From Ophiura sarsii (taxonomy: Eukaryota > Echinodermata > Ophiuroidea > Amphilepidida > Ophiuridae), in the NCBI GenBank assembly GCA_035610835.1, contig CM069441.1, forward strand, positions 103,041,606 through 103,105,605: DNA of 64,000 bases, in the 5' to 3' direction. This document shows, one piece after another, positions 46,777-59,245 of this stretch. Under the pieces are notes generated by a model. That model was not told where the DNA came from. It did not search any database and saw only the letters and a program-made list of their open reading frames with translations. Within the stretch, counting starts at the first letter, position 1; each line of letters opens with the position of its first letter. Made by a program: the position numbers and the translations under genes.

Positions 46777-49700
46777 AAACAAAGTCATGAAATTCCTTAG
46801 AGATCATGTTTAACCAAAGACTTTGTTTAACTGATGTGATGTCTGCTGTCCTGCATGGTGTTTATTCAATCATTTGGATCAGATAACAGATGGTCTGTTG
46901 AAAATGCTCTTCTGCTGAAAATGCTCTATAAAGGTGTTTCAGGTCTTTGGGTATTGCGCAATCATGAAAGTTAGACTATTAAAATCTTATTAACAAAGTC
47001 CTTTAGTATGAACAAAATGACTAACCATAAGGATATTTCGTTCTGAATATGAGGTATTACATAGGAAAGCATTACGAGCGTTTACAATTTAAAAATATAA
47101 ACCCCAATGTCTAGATGAACAGACTTGTTGTCTTGTGTGGAACAGACAGGGACAAAAGGTCTTTATACACGATTTTGCTTTAAGCGAGATCAAATGCCCT
47201 TATTGTGACTGGGTTCCCTCTGTCACCACAAAAATAACATTATATTTGAGATCGAGCCCCTTCCAATGGGTGTGTCGTCGAAGTTCAAACCGCCTGTGGA
47301 ACTCAATACTTTCTGTTAAATCTATTTAGATTACTCTAATAAATCGTAAATCGCATCTTTTTTTCCCAGACCTTCATCTATAATAAAATGCTTCACTCAA
47401 ACATGTCTTCAAGCGTCAAAACCACTAAATATGCTATAAATGACATACTTTGTGTTCCCCAGATATTAAGTATGTAATCACTTAGATGTACTTTCCTGTG
47501 CTGTAACTAACCTAAAATTAAAGAGTCAATTGCCTTTTGATTTGAGAGCAGCTGCTCTGATATGGCCACAAAAAAATGTTTGTTTGTCCATTTCCGAACC
47601 TACCCTAATTTTGAAAACTGACAAAAAAGTTGTTACTGTACAAATGAATACCTACCCTAATTTTGGAAATTCCAGGGGGGGGGGGAATTTTCTGATTTTA
47701 GGGTATTGGAAATCATCCCTAAAATATTTTTAAACTGTTTCTTTACTCTTCTAAACTGTTTTTAAACAGAGGAGGTGATGAGGCGATTCCCCTTCACATC
47801 TTATTTAGCAACTATTTTAAAGTTAATTATACAATCTTTTGAATGTGATTTATAAAAAAAAAATCAACAAAAAAACGACCTACCGACCATACCCGTTGGA
47901 GGGGATCTATGTACAAACAAACGATTGTGGGGGCTAAAGCTGCCGATATACACATAGGTCCTGACGGGGCAAAATGAAGCTTACGACTTTTAAATCACCC
48001 CAATTCATATGAGGATGCCCGTGAGCATCGTAAACCATGACTTGATTCTCTGCATTGTAGGTTCTGTTTATTTTTAATACCCGAAGCGGCAGAACAGGGG
48101 CTGTAACACCTGGCAGGATCGGAAACATTGAAATGGGTGTCACCTGTGGGCCTCCAGGCACAGGTCAGACTGTCCTAGACTTGGAAGTGACGTCATTTTG
48201 ACGATTCGTATCAAGTACAAATCAGGACAGCTATTGCTGTGATTCGCTTGGGTAACAGATAAATACATGACTTGCAATGGTATCATGATTGCAGCAGGAA
48301 GCTATAAGTGCAGTGGTTCAGCTACCAGTTAACAATTTAAAAGTGAACAATCTGGAAAATACATGTGTCCTTCAATAGTATCAGAAAAACAATTCAGATA
48401 TCTACGTCCAAATCCTTTCTTTACAAATCATGTGATCTAAATCGAACAAAAAATCGATTAAATAATTGAGCTTCATAAACACGAATTCCGAAACAATCGT
48501 TGAAAACTATAGTATTATTGAAATTTGATACAACCTGTATTGATTATCTGACATCCGCTGATGCGTTACTCTTTGTTAGCCTACACTGGCCTCCCACACA
48601 ATCGGACCGCAATCAATCGCGCCCATTGTGCTGAATGCGTGACATGGCGTCACAATGCGGCTATGTTTACGTAATCGACCAAGGATACAATCATTTCACC
48701 TGTTGTTGCATCTGGAACACATTCCATCCATGCCACACATAACAAGTCAGAAATGTATTGTTATTCAGGCATTGTCGATCGATTACTGACACATGGTGAA
48801 AGATCGGCGCCGAGCTTTAATTGTTCGTTTCACATGAAGCATTTGATTGACAGACCCTGAAGGCTTTTTGCGCTTCTGGCTATTATTTAGCACACTGTTT
48901 TGCAAAAGTCGTCCCAAATAGGAAGTTTGAAACACTTGTAAAAATGTAGGTTATGTGAAAATGTAGGTTATCTCGTTTCGGGGGAAATTCTTATTTTCTA
49001 TACAGGACAAAATACAGAAAAGGAAGAGTAAGATAACGCGCGCATGCGGGTTCTGTTTTCGTTCATCAATGAACATAATTATGCTGTTTTTTTACAGTGT
49101 AATAACACTCAAATTGTTCCTTTGACAGCCATATAAACGTTTCTGAGTACATTTCTTATCATATTTCAACATGGCATTACCTATATGTATCCATCAAATC
49201 TCATAGCTTGTAAAAGGTTAAATGTTAAGACATTTCTACGCGGCAACATTGTTTATGTTATTTTGGGAGATGAACCAATGCCATGCCATGCTATGCACTT
49301 ATTCGATTTATATCAAGCATAATATTGTTGATACTTGTAACCATACCAACTGAAATGTTTCGTCTCATGGTATAAGCTTCCGCTGTCAACATAGTTTTTT
49401 TCTAGCTCTAGGTTTAAAGAGAATTAAGCCGCTAGATATAAAGTACATTTTACCAATTTAGAATGGAAGGTATTGGCTTTAAGCAACTATACCTGCACAT
49501 GCCCCGCAGAAACAAAAGACTTAACTTTGCATTAAATTAAATTGCATCATGAAAAATACAGTGTTGTGTTCAAAGGTATGACTTAATGTAGAAACAGCTT
49601 ACGTACTATTAAACTCTGAAACCGGCCTATTCAAAATGATAATAAAAAAGTCACTATTCAAAATTATCAACGGTCTAATGTACATTCAAAGGTCCTCAAC

Positions 49701-49941
49701 ATCAAAACCATTACGTAGCTGACAAATTTGAAATACGACCTTTACATTTTTATGGTAATGGGACTTGGAACTAGCATTTGACCTTGGGAAAATGACTAGA
49801 TATAATTAACCCTAACACTCTTGAGTACTACGAATTACTACGATGATGCGGTGTGCTTGTGTCACCCGGCTCGGCAGTTTTTCGATGAAATAATTGCCCC
49901 AGGGTATATACAGGGCGGAGTACACTCCGCCATGTATGATT
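46777..49941. other. Gene-free stretch of about 3.2 kb
   Basis: No exon with domain or convincing splice context. A G tract at about 47677 is bordered by GAAATTCC and GGAATTTTC, an inverted pair. Remaining short frames have no recognised similarity. Confidence 0.45.
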
Positions 49942-50010
49942 TCCCCCGTGGCCTAGCGGTAGATCGTCTGCCTCTGAACCCAGAGGTCCGGGGTTCGAGC
50001 CCCGGGGGAG
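49942..50010 (+). tRNA. tRNA-like gene, possibly Gln (CTG)
   Basis: TGGCCTAGCGG matches the box A consensus and GGTTCGAGCCC closely matches box B. The 5' TCCCCCG and 3' CGGGGGA can form a perfect 7-bp acceptor stem with a following G. CTCTGAA reads as an anticodon loop with CTG. A run of six T (50020-50025) follows about 10 nt downstream. At 69 nt it is 3-4 nt shorter than a normal tRNA: the T-loop and D-arm do not fold canonically while the acceptor is fully paired, and the anticodon stem has a mismatch. It is either a pseudo-tRNA or SINE head that still carries pol III signals, or an aberrant tRNA. Confidence 0.5.
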
Positions 50011-51129
50011 TGGGGGCACTTTTTTCCCTCACTATTTGGCCGCGAAAAAAAATCTTTGGAAAAGGTGCCTCGGGGGTTAGGGGTAAGGGTCCCTACCTCG
50101 GACAAGATATCAAGTCATATTGAATAGATGGGTTTTATAGAGTGTACAATACAATCAGCAAAATATCAGTCGAATCCCGAGACGCACCTTTCAAAGCTAA
50201 GTTTAGATAGCTATAGAGTGTTTATGTTTTTAGACAGTTATGCTTCTCTGGCAGTGAAAACATTGGCCACTGTCTTGTGTGCATCGTGAGAACATTATTC
50301 AGTTGTAGAACATGTGCAATGCAGGTTGTGTTAATCATTCACACGGTAGCATATAGCTGGGAGGTTCCCTGAAATCGGGATCTGGGCCAATTGCATCCAC
50401 ACATGAAGGAAAAAACACCAAGCACCTGTTCGCTTCAAAACGAGATCGGTTCACATGTGTAAATTAAGTATTTCCGACGCCCTTTCCAACGGCAACGGGC
50501 CTTCCGACAAATTCAAGTTTGAAAACCTGTGTTTCCTGTTCTTATGTTGTTCTTTATGTAAAAGTGATCATTTTGTGTCCATTTCATTTATACACCGAAG
50601 CAAAGTCTTAATTTTTGTTAATATGCTCCTGACAGACAAGATCTACTGACCATGCTGACGAGTTACAAAAACATAAACCTGTAATATGATTATTTTGGGC
50701 AAGTTTTCTCGGAAGGGTATTGAGCCACTTTTAACGGGCTAAACAATTATGAGACCCACTTTGGTATAATTATATTTAAGCCTAAACCTCACCATTCGCA
50801 AAGTATCCGACTTGCTTAACTTTCCTTGAGAGGATACTGAATTATGTACATGCAGCCAGAATCCAACTCTGAGGGTATTTAACATTGAAAAAAGTTAATG
50901 ATGGCTTGCATGTATGTAATGTTCAGTTTGGACAGTTTGTTAGGGCTTCTCTTACCATGCTTACCTTGATAGACTATGTACATGTCCATCTGTTTCTCAC
51001 ACAAGTGAAAAGCTATTGCTTAAGACCATTCCTTATATTGCTCATCAAATTGAACCACATATTGCAGTGTGGTATCAAATGCTATAATGTTAATAATTTA
51101 TGTTATTTGCGTTATTTGTCTAATTACAG
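50011..51129. other. Gene-free stretch upstream of MMP exon
   Basis: Probably intron or 5' flank of the MMP gene. No signal-peptide exon was identified. It ends in the acceptor TTGTCTAATTACAG. Confidence 0.4.
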
Positions 51130-51437
51130 GAGTTTAAATACCTAGAAGACAATGGCTTCTTGCCTCCCTCGCTACAACCGCTCCAGGAACCAGCTGAAAA
51201 ACTTGAACAGGAAGTGGGCAACGCAATTGTCAAATTTCAACAATTCTACAAGATACCAGCTTCAGGGCACATGGACAATGTTACTAGAAACACTATGTGG
51301 AAACCGCGATGTGGTTTCCCGGATATATTGCGGATTGATGAGGAGGCAATTATCGATGGATCTATAAATCACAGAAGAAGAAGATATAATGCTGCTGGCG
51401 GGCTTTATAAATGGAACGACAAAAAATTAACATATGC
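51130..51437 (+). CDS. Matrix metalloproteinase propeptide exon (partial gene)
   Basis: A 308-nt exon between acceptor TAATTACAG and a consensus donor GC|GTAAGT. It encodes EFKYLEDNGFLPPSL through KLTYA, with exit after two bases of a codon. It covers an MMP prodomain: an YLEDNGFL helix, a peptidoglycan-binding-like segment (AIVKFQQFYKIPASGHMDNV), and the cysteine switch PRCGFPD (family consensus PRCGVPD), whose Cys ligates the catalytic zinc and keeps the zymogen latent. HRRRRYNAAGG follows, a furin-type RXRR site just before the start of the catalytic domain (YKWNDKKLTY; family WxKxxLTYRI). A furin site at this place is typical of MT-MMPs, MMP11, MMP21 and MMP28, which are activated in the secretory path. 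The catalytic HExGH exon and a signal-peptide exon were not found in the window, so the gene either extends beyond it or is a fragment. Confidence 0.85.
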
Positions 51438-52319
51438 GTAAGTATCGATAACCTTGAATGATTGATATTTCCGAATGGTTCCAACGGTTCCAAATATGTA
51501 ATCAAGTAAAACTTATCCCAACTGATATGTACAATATCTTTTTAAAATTATTCCAAATAATTCGCCATAATATGGTCAGTAACCGTAAATCATTTTAATT
51601 ACAGCAATTAGCCCGAATTACAGTAATTAGCTGAAAGCCACACTTTATTTGACGTTCCTTGAGTCTAACGTGCTTAATGGAAACTTTCAAATACCACGGT
51701 GTGGGTTAGATAGTGTAGCCAAAATCTTACTAATAATAGGCTCCAATCACCAAGCAATGTGTACGAATATTAATACATATTCGATTATTCCTTTCGAGTT
51801 ACAGTACCAAGGGCGCTGCCATAAGTAACATTACGTCATTTCAAACCACTGTGGTGTGCTGTCAATCATTAGTCCCAACGGTTACCTCACGCGCTATGTG
51901 CAATGAACCAAGAAGTGGGCTAACAATAGCGTGATTATCGGTATGGATTATGTTGTTGTCGGTCGTAGACCTCTACGAAGAGCTCTTAACCGGAAACTCT
52001 GTTTAGATACATTAGATTAGAACATTTCTATATTTCGGTATGAATTTCCGTAAATTCCTAGTGCAACCTTTAGGACGTGTCTTTATTAGTAAATAACAAA
52101 CTAAATGAACAGACATTTATCAGTTATTATCTGTTAGTGAATCTCAGCACTTGTCAAGCTACATTTCCTGAACAAAATACAAAGTGTTTGCATGAGGGAT
52201 CAACGCGTGTCAATAACTGCTAGCGTGGATTTACCAACTCTTACCTACTGTATCAAAAAAGGCTTCAACTTGCTCAAAGAAAATAAATTGAGTAAATGAC
52301 CAACTTTTCCCCAGGATAT
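51438..52319. other. Probable MMP intron or downstream flank
   Basis: No continuation exon recognised. Confidence 0.4.
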
Positions 52320-52323
52320 TTAA

Positions 52324-52530
52324 CCCCCAGGGCACTACCGGCCTATCTTACAGTGGTTCTGATTGGTTTATTGCAAGATAAACTCATTTGAATAGCCAAT
52401 TAAAATGCAGCTTGTAAACAATTTCACTCCAATCTTTATCAGGGATACAACTATTCTAACACTGTCTCTGATTGGTGCAACAAATGATGTATCTATCTTT
52501 CTGACCAATCGGCCGGTAGTTCTCAGGGGG
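52324..52530. mobile_element. 207-bp TTAA-flanked MITE
   Basis: CCCCCAGGGCACTACCGGCC at the left and GGCCGGTAGTTCTCAGGGGG at the right are imperfect inverted repeats. TTAA flanks both (52320-52323, 52531-52534), pointing to piggyBac-type insertion. ATTGGT/ACCAAT motifs recur inside. It ends about ten bases from the next repeat. Confidence 0.75.
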
Positions 52531-52543
52531 TTAAGATGAATTG

Positions 52544-52757
52544 AAAAAATAGACACTTTTAAATCTTGATTTTAAGTTATAAGGCCAGCTTAAATGCTCA
52601 TAAAAGAAATATCCTAATGCTCATTCAACTTATTCAGGCACTTATTACTTTGGTCGTAATTATTGTAATTTTGATAATTGCCTGAAGAAATGGTTTAGTG
52701 GCGCGTTGTTAGACACTCTTTTTCTGTTCAATTTCCATGATGTCAGCCTGCAAGAAT
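52544..52757 (-). repeat. Interspersed repeat, copy 2 (inverted partner at 46.5 kb)
   Basis: Reverse complement of 46506-46776. It contains one rather than three of the 27-bp AAAAAGAGTGTCTAACAACG units. The pair brackets the tRNA-like gene and the MMP exon. Confidence 0.85.
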
Positions 52758-54332
52758 ATAAATCCCCACCATTCAATCAGTCACTGCAAATTGGCTGACT
52801 GTATGTAGTACTCTAGTAGTAGCCAAGATCTTATATAAATTGCCTGAAGAATGAGCTGTTATTATTATAGTGTTGCGTTGTTTGCCCGGTTGTTTGACAC
52901 ACAGTGTTACAAAGTTAGTTCCGATCTGGGTTCCGATGACAGCACCTGATTGACCAACGGTGTGCTAATTTGTCTCACCATTTTGATACTACTTTGTTGA
53001 ATATTCTCGTGGGCAAGTAAATATAGCGTGTCCCCTCTAGTCAATCAGAATCCTTTAAATAAATATTTAGTATCGGGGAAACGTGATAAAGAGTGTCTCA
53101 GAATAATATTATCTCGAGCATGCTGACATTATTATTACTCTGAATGCCGCTGCTATTGGTCATATTCTTTGTGATTCTAACTTAAATCCTCTTGGAATTC
53201 TAGATTTTTAAATTGGATGCTATCGGTTATATAACATTTTTGCAGACAATTGTGTGGTGGGGGTGTGTGTGTTAAAGTGGTAGGTTCTACGTTTGGCCAA
53301 ATTAATCGTTTCTGTAACTCTTTAAAATCACAGCGAATGCACAAACGGCACAGTAGTTATGAAATAGTATGCAGAAGGTACATTGCATTCTTCTACCTAA
53401 TTTTCGCTTGATTGATATCTATTGATTGTTTGTGGTGATTAATAATATCTGTATGATATTCAAAAGTATAGACCATTCGCCCGATACATATCGTCATGAT
53501 CATGGCAACCCAACCTGCTAGCCAATTGATTATTATTGTAGGGTCTTGCCTTGATAATTTAGAACGCTTCTTTGTGGCATTGTGTTTTGCACAGTAGAGC
53601 ATGACCAATTTTATCCAAGGAATATAAACATATGACATGACGCAGAACCGTAGCCGAAGATGAACTTCCAAAATGAGAAAAGTATATGCACATTATTGTA
53701 TGTATATATCTCTTCGGTCTCATACCTACATGTACTACATGTGAAACTGGTGTTGAACTGTAAAATAATGTAATGCTTTCGAAAGAGATCTTTGAACAGG
53801 TTTTTTTGCACTATGCATAAGCTATAGTTTATTGTCCATATAACATGATAAACACTGTAATTGTACACATCTAGGAACTAACTAAATATTGGGTTTTATC
53901 AAAACAAATCCCTTCTTCAATTCTGACGTTAGTTAGGGCCACTATCTATGTCGTTCAGTAAATATTATTCTATGACCAAGGACCAAAAACACCAAGTTAC
54001 CATTATCAGCGGAGGGACGTTTAATAGAAATCTAGAAACAATTGTCATTTGTCAAATTCAAAGTGAGAGTCCTTTACCAGCCATGCACATGTTTTCAATA
54101 CATTTTTGTGGTAGAATTTTGAATTTGCATTTGACCTTTGATTATTTCGGCAATATTTCTATTAAACGTCCCTCGGATTGGATATCCAGTCATTTTGAAT
54201 AGGTAGTAATTATATATTTGCAGGTCAAAGTTGTTCCTGCAAATTCTGGACCATGGTTTTACATAAATGTCCCTCCCGATGCCCCTCCGACTAGATGTTG
54301 TAATTTTTGAATGGGCAATTTTCGACCCCGTC
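52758..54332. other. Gene-free stretch
   Basis: About 1.6 kb. Short frames at 53393-53868 (minus) and 53948-54202 (plus) have no recognised domain or splice support. Nothing else seen. Confidence 0.45.
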
Positions 54333-55926
54333 TACACCGATAACAAAATTGCATGGTTGAAGGTACCAAATCAAAAAACATTTCTTATAAAACACGATCG
54401 TCTTTAAACATTCAAATCTGTCAATTAATAATCTAATAGGCAAACCTCACAGCTCACGCCAAGGGTCACTATATAAAAGAACTAAGTAAATCAGCTTCCT
54501 GGTATGAACCCATGTCAAATATGTAAACTTACCACCTTATACTTCTTAACCGGTCATTAAGTGTCTACCCCTGCCTGGGCCGCGAAATCCGAAATCCCTG
54601 GGCCGAAACCTTGATCACACAGTAATGCTAATTTTGCCGCTTTTTACCTCGTCGTACAATATCCGGCAGGCTCTCAACATCATCTAAGATTTGAGCTCTT
54701 ATCAATTTTGTGCAAATTCAATCCTTGTCGGTATAATGAAACATGGAAACCCAACGTGAAAATATAGGGCAGGTTATCATAGTTTTAATGTCCCTGTCAA
54801 ACTATTATCAGTAACATCTAGCCGTTCAGTGCAGTGACCTATCCGTAGTCCAACCTACAGGACCAGAATCTATTTTTATTTTCTCTATAAGAAGATAATT
54901 GGATTCAAAACGTGCGTCTATTAGATTACATCAGTTTGGCGTAAAAGTGTCAACGTTAACAGGGCACATTAACCGGGTTTTCAAAACTTGATTAATTTTT
55001 AAACTTTGACAAGATCGGTTCAATGCCTGGTAAAGGTAATCAGACATGGTATGTTGAATTGCCACAACGCTTTTTTATACGTCTGTCGACGTGTTGCCTA
55101 CTGTTTATCAAAGAATTTCCCTTCTGAAAATCGTCCCATTATCTGTTTGCATTTGGGTATAAGGTCCATAATATTACCGTTTACACTTTTTAGCAGTGAA
55201 CAGTATTGTCGACATTAACGTAATTTGATGTATTTTTCACCATTATAGCAGTTTTGTTTGGTATTTTATGACAATGAACTTTTATAATGTATCTCCTAGT
55301 GTGTTTTACATCTCCTAAAATATATATTCATAACATGAAATTTATATTTTAACAATACCATGAAAACCCAAGACGACTTATTATACGAAACCCACAAGTA
55401 GCCTATAGTCAATAGCCCTAAACCGATGGTTCGTTACTACCGGTCGAGTTATATAATTTGAGTTCAAACGATAATCCAAGTTTTAAAAACTCCTGCCAAG
55501 TTTTAAAAACTAGGCAGGAGGAGGACTGTTCTTCGTCTGTTTTCAAAAGAATCGGCCGTTCAGGACATTCGCGAATTATAACCATTCCAATACCCATGGT
55601 GTCATAAATAAAGAGTACGGATCGCGCACAACTCCCGAGACATCAGAACTTATAGTCGAGACAAGCATTGACTTTTACTCAGACTGGTCAGCACTCGTAT
55701 TATTTGGTCTATGAACGGTGACCTGGATGTAGAGGTTATACGATTTCAAATTTGACGAGGGCGCTGAACATTTTCAGATTTTCTGTCCTTTTAAAGTTGG
55801 CAATCTTTCATCATTTGAAAATTTCACAAACAAAGACTTAGGGCCCTAATTCAGATTTAAATCATCAAAGAGGATTTGAATCCGGGAACTTCAACGATTA
55901 AAGGATTTCATAAAAGAGTATACGAC
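54333..55926 (+). repeat. Triplicated unit, copy 1
   Basis: Aligns with 57445-59239 and 62035-64000 in the same order. Shared blocks include AACATTCAAATCTG, TATAGGGCAGGTTATCAT, GTCCCTGTCAAACTATTATC, AGTCCAACCTACAGGAC and TCGGCCGTTCAG. The left part of the unit is missing or diverged here. It ends at the TATACGAC duplication where a MITE inserted. Confidence 0.9.
55561..55692 (+). promoter_or_regulatory. Conserved promoter-like block, copy 1
   Basis: GCGAATTATAACCATTCCAA, a CATAAATAAAGAG TATA-like box, then ACTCCCGAGACATCAGAAC and GACAAGCATTGACTTTTACT. The block is among the best conserved parts of all three units (also 58841-58970 and 63711-63840), with CCAAT-like and TATA-like elements at promoter spacing. 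Promoter function is an inference; no downstream coding exon was recognised. Confidence 0.3.
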
Positions 55927-57429
55927 TATGGCAGGCCCAATGTGCAATAATTAGATAAACCTGGATTATCGCCGAAAATCTTGGATTTTCGATTGAAATT
56001 CCAGGTTTTCGACCGATTGCTTACTTGCTTGCTTCCCTAAGGGACGAACTTCTGTGATAGCCTTCCACACTGGTCTTTCAAGCATGCAGTTTTTCATGTC
56101 CTGCCTAGTTAGTCCTCTATCCTCTGATAAAAGCTTGATGTAATTCTTTCGTGGTGGTCCTCTAGCCTTGTGTCCATGCTTGGGTTGCCACAGGAGAACT
56201 TTGGAGACTGTTTCCTCTTCCCTTCTGGCATAGTGGCCGGCAAATTTTAATCTCCTCCGTCTTAGCCTCTCTGTTGGTAGTAGGTTCTCATATAGATCTT
56301 TGTTGGTGGTGTGAGATTGCCATGATACATTAAGTGCTTTTCTTAAGAGGCGAGTGTAGCAACCATCCAGCGCTTTTCTCATTTTAGCTGTTGGTGTCCA
56401 AGTCTCGGCTCCATAGGTCAAAACAGATTCAACAGTGGTGGTAAACAGCTTTATTTTCAGGTTTCTTGGGAGTTTACTGTTCCATATATTTGTCATGCTG
56501 TTACAGGCTTTCCAAGCTTGAGCCTTTCTTATGTTGAAATCTTGCTCACTACCAGCAATCCAGGCACCAAGGTATTTGAAGTCTTGGACAATTTCAAGAT
56601 CATTACCATCCAGTGTTTTAATTGGTGTTGGAGCGTCTTTGTACAGCATTGCCTTTGGGGGTTTTTTGGCGTTCAACCCGAGACCAACTGTAAGCGCAGC
56701 TGCTTCCACTAGATGTAGTAGTTCCTCAGTGCATCCCGTAGATTGTCAGCAAGGAGAGCAATGTCGTCTGCGAAGTCAAGGTCTGTAATTGTCTGCGGCC
56801 CTATTCTCCTACTTTGCCTGGGAACGAGTATGAAGCCTAGTTGCTCTTCTTTTCCTGCTAATGTCTTCCTCGGTACATAGTCTAGGAATCGATGATTATG
56901 AACAAAAACGGTGCTAGTGTATCACCCTGAAGAACCCCTGCTTGAATTTCGAAGTCCTTAGTGATGCCATCTGGAGAAGTAACATGTGCTTTAATTTGTT
57001 GGTATGTATGTCCAATGGCAGCCACCAGCCTCTCTGCGCATGGTACACCAGGCTCGTAAAATATCCAACATCTTACCACGATGGACGGTATCAAATGCTT
57101 TTTTGAAGTCTATGAAGACCAATGCTGCAATGAGGTTGTTGTTCTTAATTTCCCCTACTATCCTTCGACCGATAGGTTTTCGATTGAAAAACCTGGATTG
57201 AAAAACCTAGATTTTCAACATGGAAGTGAAAAACTTGTTTTTTGATATTATCTAAGATTTCCGATTTGGAAAAAACAAAAAAAATTAAAAATGATTCGAA
57301 AAACTTGAATTACGTGCATGAAGTCTAAAATCTTGGATTATCAAGTGAAAAACCTGGATTTCAAATCGATAATCCAAGTTGTCTGGGATAATCCAGGTAG
57401 ATTTAATTATTGCACATTTAGCCTGCCAT
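55927..57429. mobile_element. hAT-like MITE (about 347 bp) split by a LINE
   Basis: Ends TATGGCAGGCCCAATGTGCA and the complement of TGCACATTTAGCCTGCCAT. The 8-bp TATACGAC flanks both sides (55919-55926, 57430-57437). Sister unit copy 2 has a single related site (CATATATGACCCGC near 59190). The interior is rich in AACCTGGATT / AATCCAGG inverted pieces. The LINE at 56018-57163 sits inside it. Confidence 0.8.
56018..57163 (-). pseudogene. 5'-truncated LINE, family B, inside a MITE
   Basis: A 1,146-bp minus-strand insertion flanked by the 10-bp duplication TTCGACCGAT (56008-56017, 57164-57173). The 5' part carries GVLQGDTLAPFLFIII; a frameshift follows near 56890. The FADDIALL box lies near 56765 in a second frame. 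Another frameshift near 56720 precedes the long frame (56709-55966) with the thumb region (YGAETWT, RRRRLKFAGHYARREEE). At its 3' end AAGCAAGCAAGTAAGCA matches the tail of the 34.3-kb copy, so both belong to one family. Non-functional. Confidence 0.9.
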
Positions 57430-57444
57430 TATACGACCCGCTAT

Positions 57445-59239
57445 AGGGTCACCAAGTAAGGTTTGACAGGTATAGGTCTAGGTATCAGTGGCTTAGCCAG
57501 AGGAGGGTGTGGGGTGGGGGCGATCATGGGCCAGTTATCAAAATTGCCATGAATAGGATACCAAGTTGAGATATATTCGCGATTGATTTTAAACATTCAA
57601 ATCTGCCAATCAATAAAAGGATAGGTAAACCTCACGCAAAAGGTATATTAGGCTATATGAAACTATTAAGTTAATAGGTTCCTGGTATGAACTCATGTCA
57701 AATATGTTAACCACCACCTTGCGTGTAAACCCGTCAGGACTATCCCCAGTGCCGTAGCTATATCGGAAAGACAAGAAATGAAAGTGAACCGACCCGACAA
57801 CTAATTTGACAGTAATATCCCATGATTCCACCTGGCATATGAACCAACAGAACCAATCAACCAACAGACTCATGCCCCCTTCACACACCCCCCCCCCCCC
57901 CCCCCCTTCTAGCTACGTTACTGACTGCCCCTGCGTGGGCCGCGGAATCTGAAATCCCAAACCATATTTTTTACGCAAACCTACCATCCTAATAAATTGT
58001 CAGTATAATGAAACATGGAAAGCGAACGTGTAAATATAGGGCAGGTTATCATGGTTTTTAATGTCCCTGTCAAACTATTATCAGTAACATCTAGCCGCTC
58101 AGTGCAGTGACCTACTCGTAGTCCAACCTACAGGACAAAAATCTATTTTTGTTTCCTAAGAACCAAGATAATTGGATTCAATACGTGCGTCTAAGATAAC
58201 ATCAGTTTTGCGTGAAGTTTACACTCAACAGTGTCAGGGTTAACACTGGTTATGGACGCATTTACTGGTTCTTCAAATAATTACTTGATTAAACATTGAC
58301 GAGATGGTTCAACACCTGGTAATCAGACAAGGAATTTGTAAATGCGTTGAATTGGTTTAGGCAACTATTTGAGTCTAATTTATAGTTGAATTGTCACAAC
58401 GCTTTTATATATGTCCGTACGCGTCGTCGTGTTGCATACTGTTTATCGAAGAATTTCCTCGAAAATGGTCCCATTATCTGTTTGCATTTGGGTATAACCA
58501 TGATAACGAAGGGCCAAAAAATAACCATTTGCCTATTTAGCAGTGAACAGTATTCTCGACATTGATGTATTTTCACCATTTCATAGCAGTTTTGTTTTCT
58601 TTTTATGACAATGTATACTTGTATAGTGTAGGATTTCTTTTTTTAGTACATCTCCTAAAATAGATAATTGTATTAATACTTTAACAGTTGTCAAGACATT
58701 GTACGACACCTATTGGCCTCTAGTCAATCGTTGATAAACACTATTCGCAACGAATTTCGTTACTACTGGTCGAAATTGTAATTTTAGAGTTCGTAAAATT
58801 GGCAGGAGGACTGTTTTTGTTTAAAACGGATCGGCCGTTCAGAACATTCGCGAATTATAACCATTAATACCAATACCCATGGGTGGCATAAAAGAGTCAG
58901 GCATGCGCAAAACTCCCAAGACATCGGAACTTTGTAGAGACAAGTATTGACTTTGACTCAGGTTGGTAAAACATTTTCGTATTGGTTGTACGGACCATCT
59001 GGCAGCAGAAAACCTGGCAGCAGATGACCTGACAATTTCAATTGATATTTTCAAATTTCCTGTCATCCTTTAACGTTAGCAATCATTCATCATTTGAAAA
59101 GTTCACAAACAAAGATTTAAACTCAGATTTAGATCATCAAAGAGGATTTGAATCCGGGAACTTGATCGCGTTAAAGGATTACAGAAAAGAGCATATATGA
59201 CCCGCTAATGTGGTCACCAAATTAGAAATTTGGTAAGTA
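57445..59239 (+). repeat. Triplicated unit, copy 2
   Basis: Begins GGGTCACCAAGTAAGGTTTG and ends GTGGTCACCAAATTAG, so the unit end resembles the next unit start, as expected of head-to-tail tandem copies. It carries an extra MITE (57747-57923) absent from copies 1 and 3. The promoter-like block is at 58841-58970, with the TATA-like box as CATAAAAGAG. Confidence 0.9.
57747..57923. mobile_element. 177-bp hAT-like MITE inside unit copy 2
   Basis: CAGTGCCGTAGCTATATCGG at the left and TTCTAGCTACGTTACTG at the right; flanks ACTATCCC (57739-57746) and ACTGCCCC (57924-57931), 6/8 alike. Copies 1 and 3 of the unit have the uninterrupted CTACCCCTGCCTGGGCC or CTACCCCTACCTGGGCC. A C tract at about 57889-57906 lies near the right end. 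A further CAGTGGCTTAGCCAGAGG end at 57486 has no partner. Confidence 0.7.
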
Positions 59240-59245
59240 GGTTTG

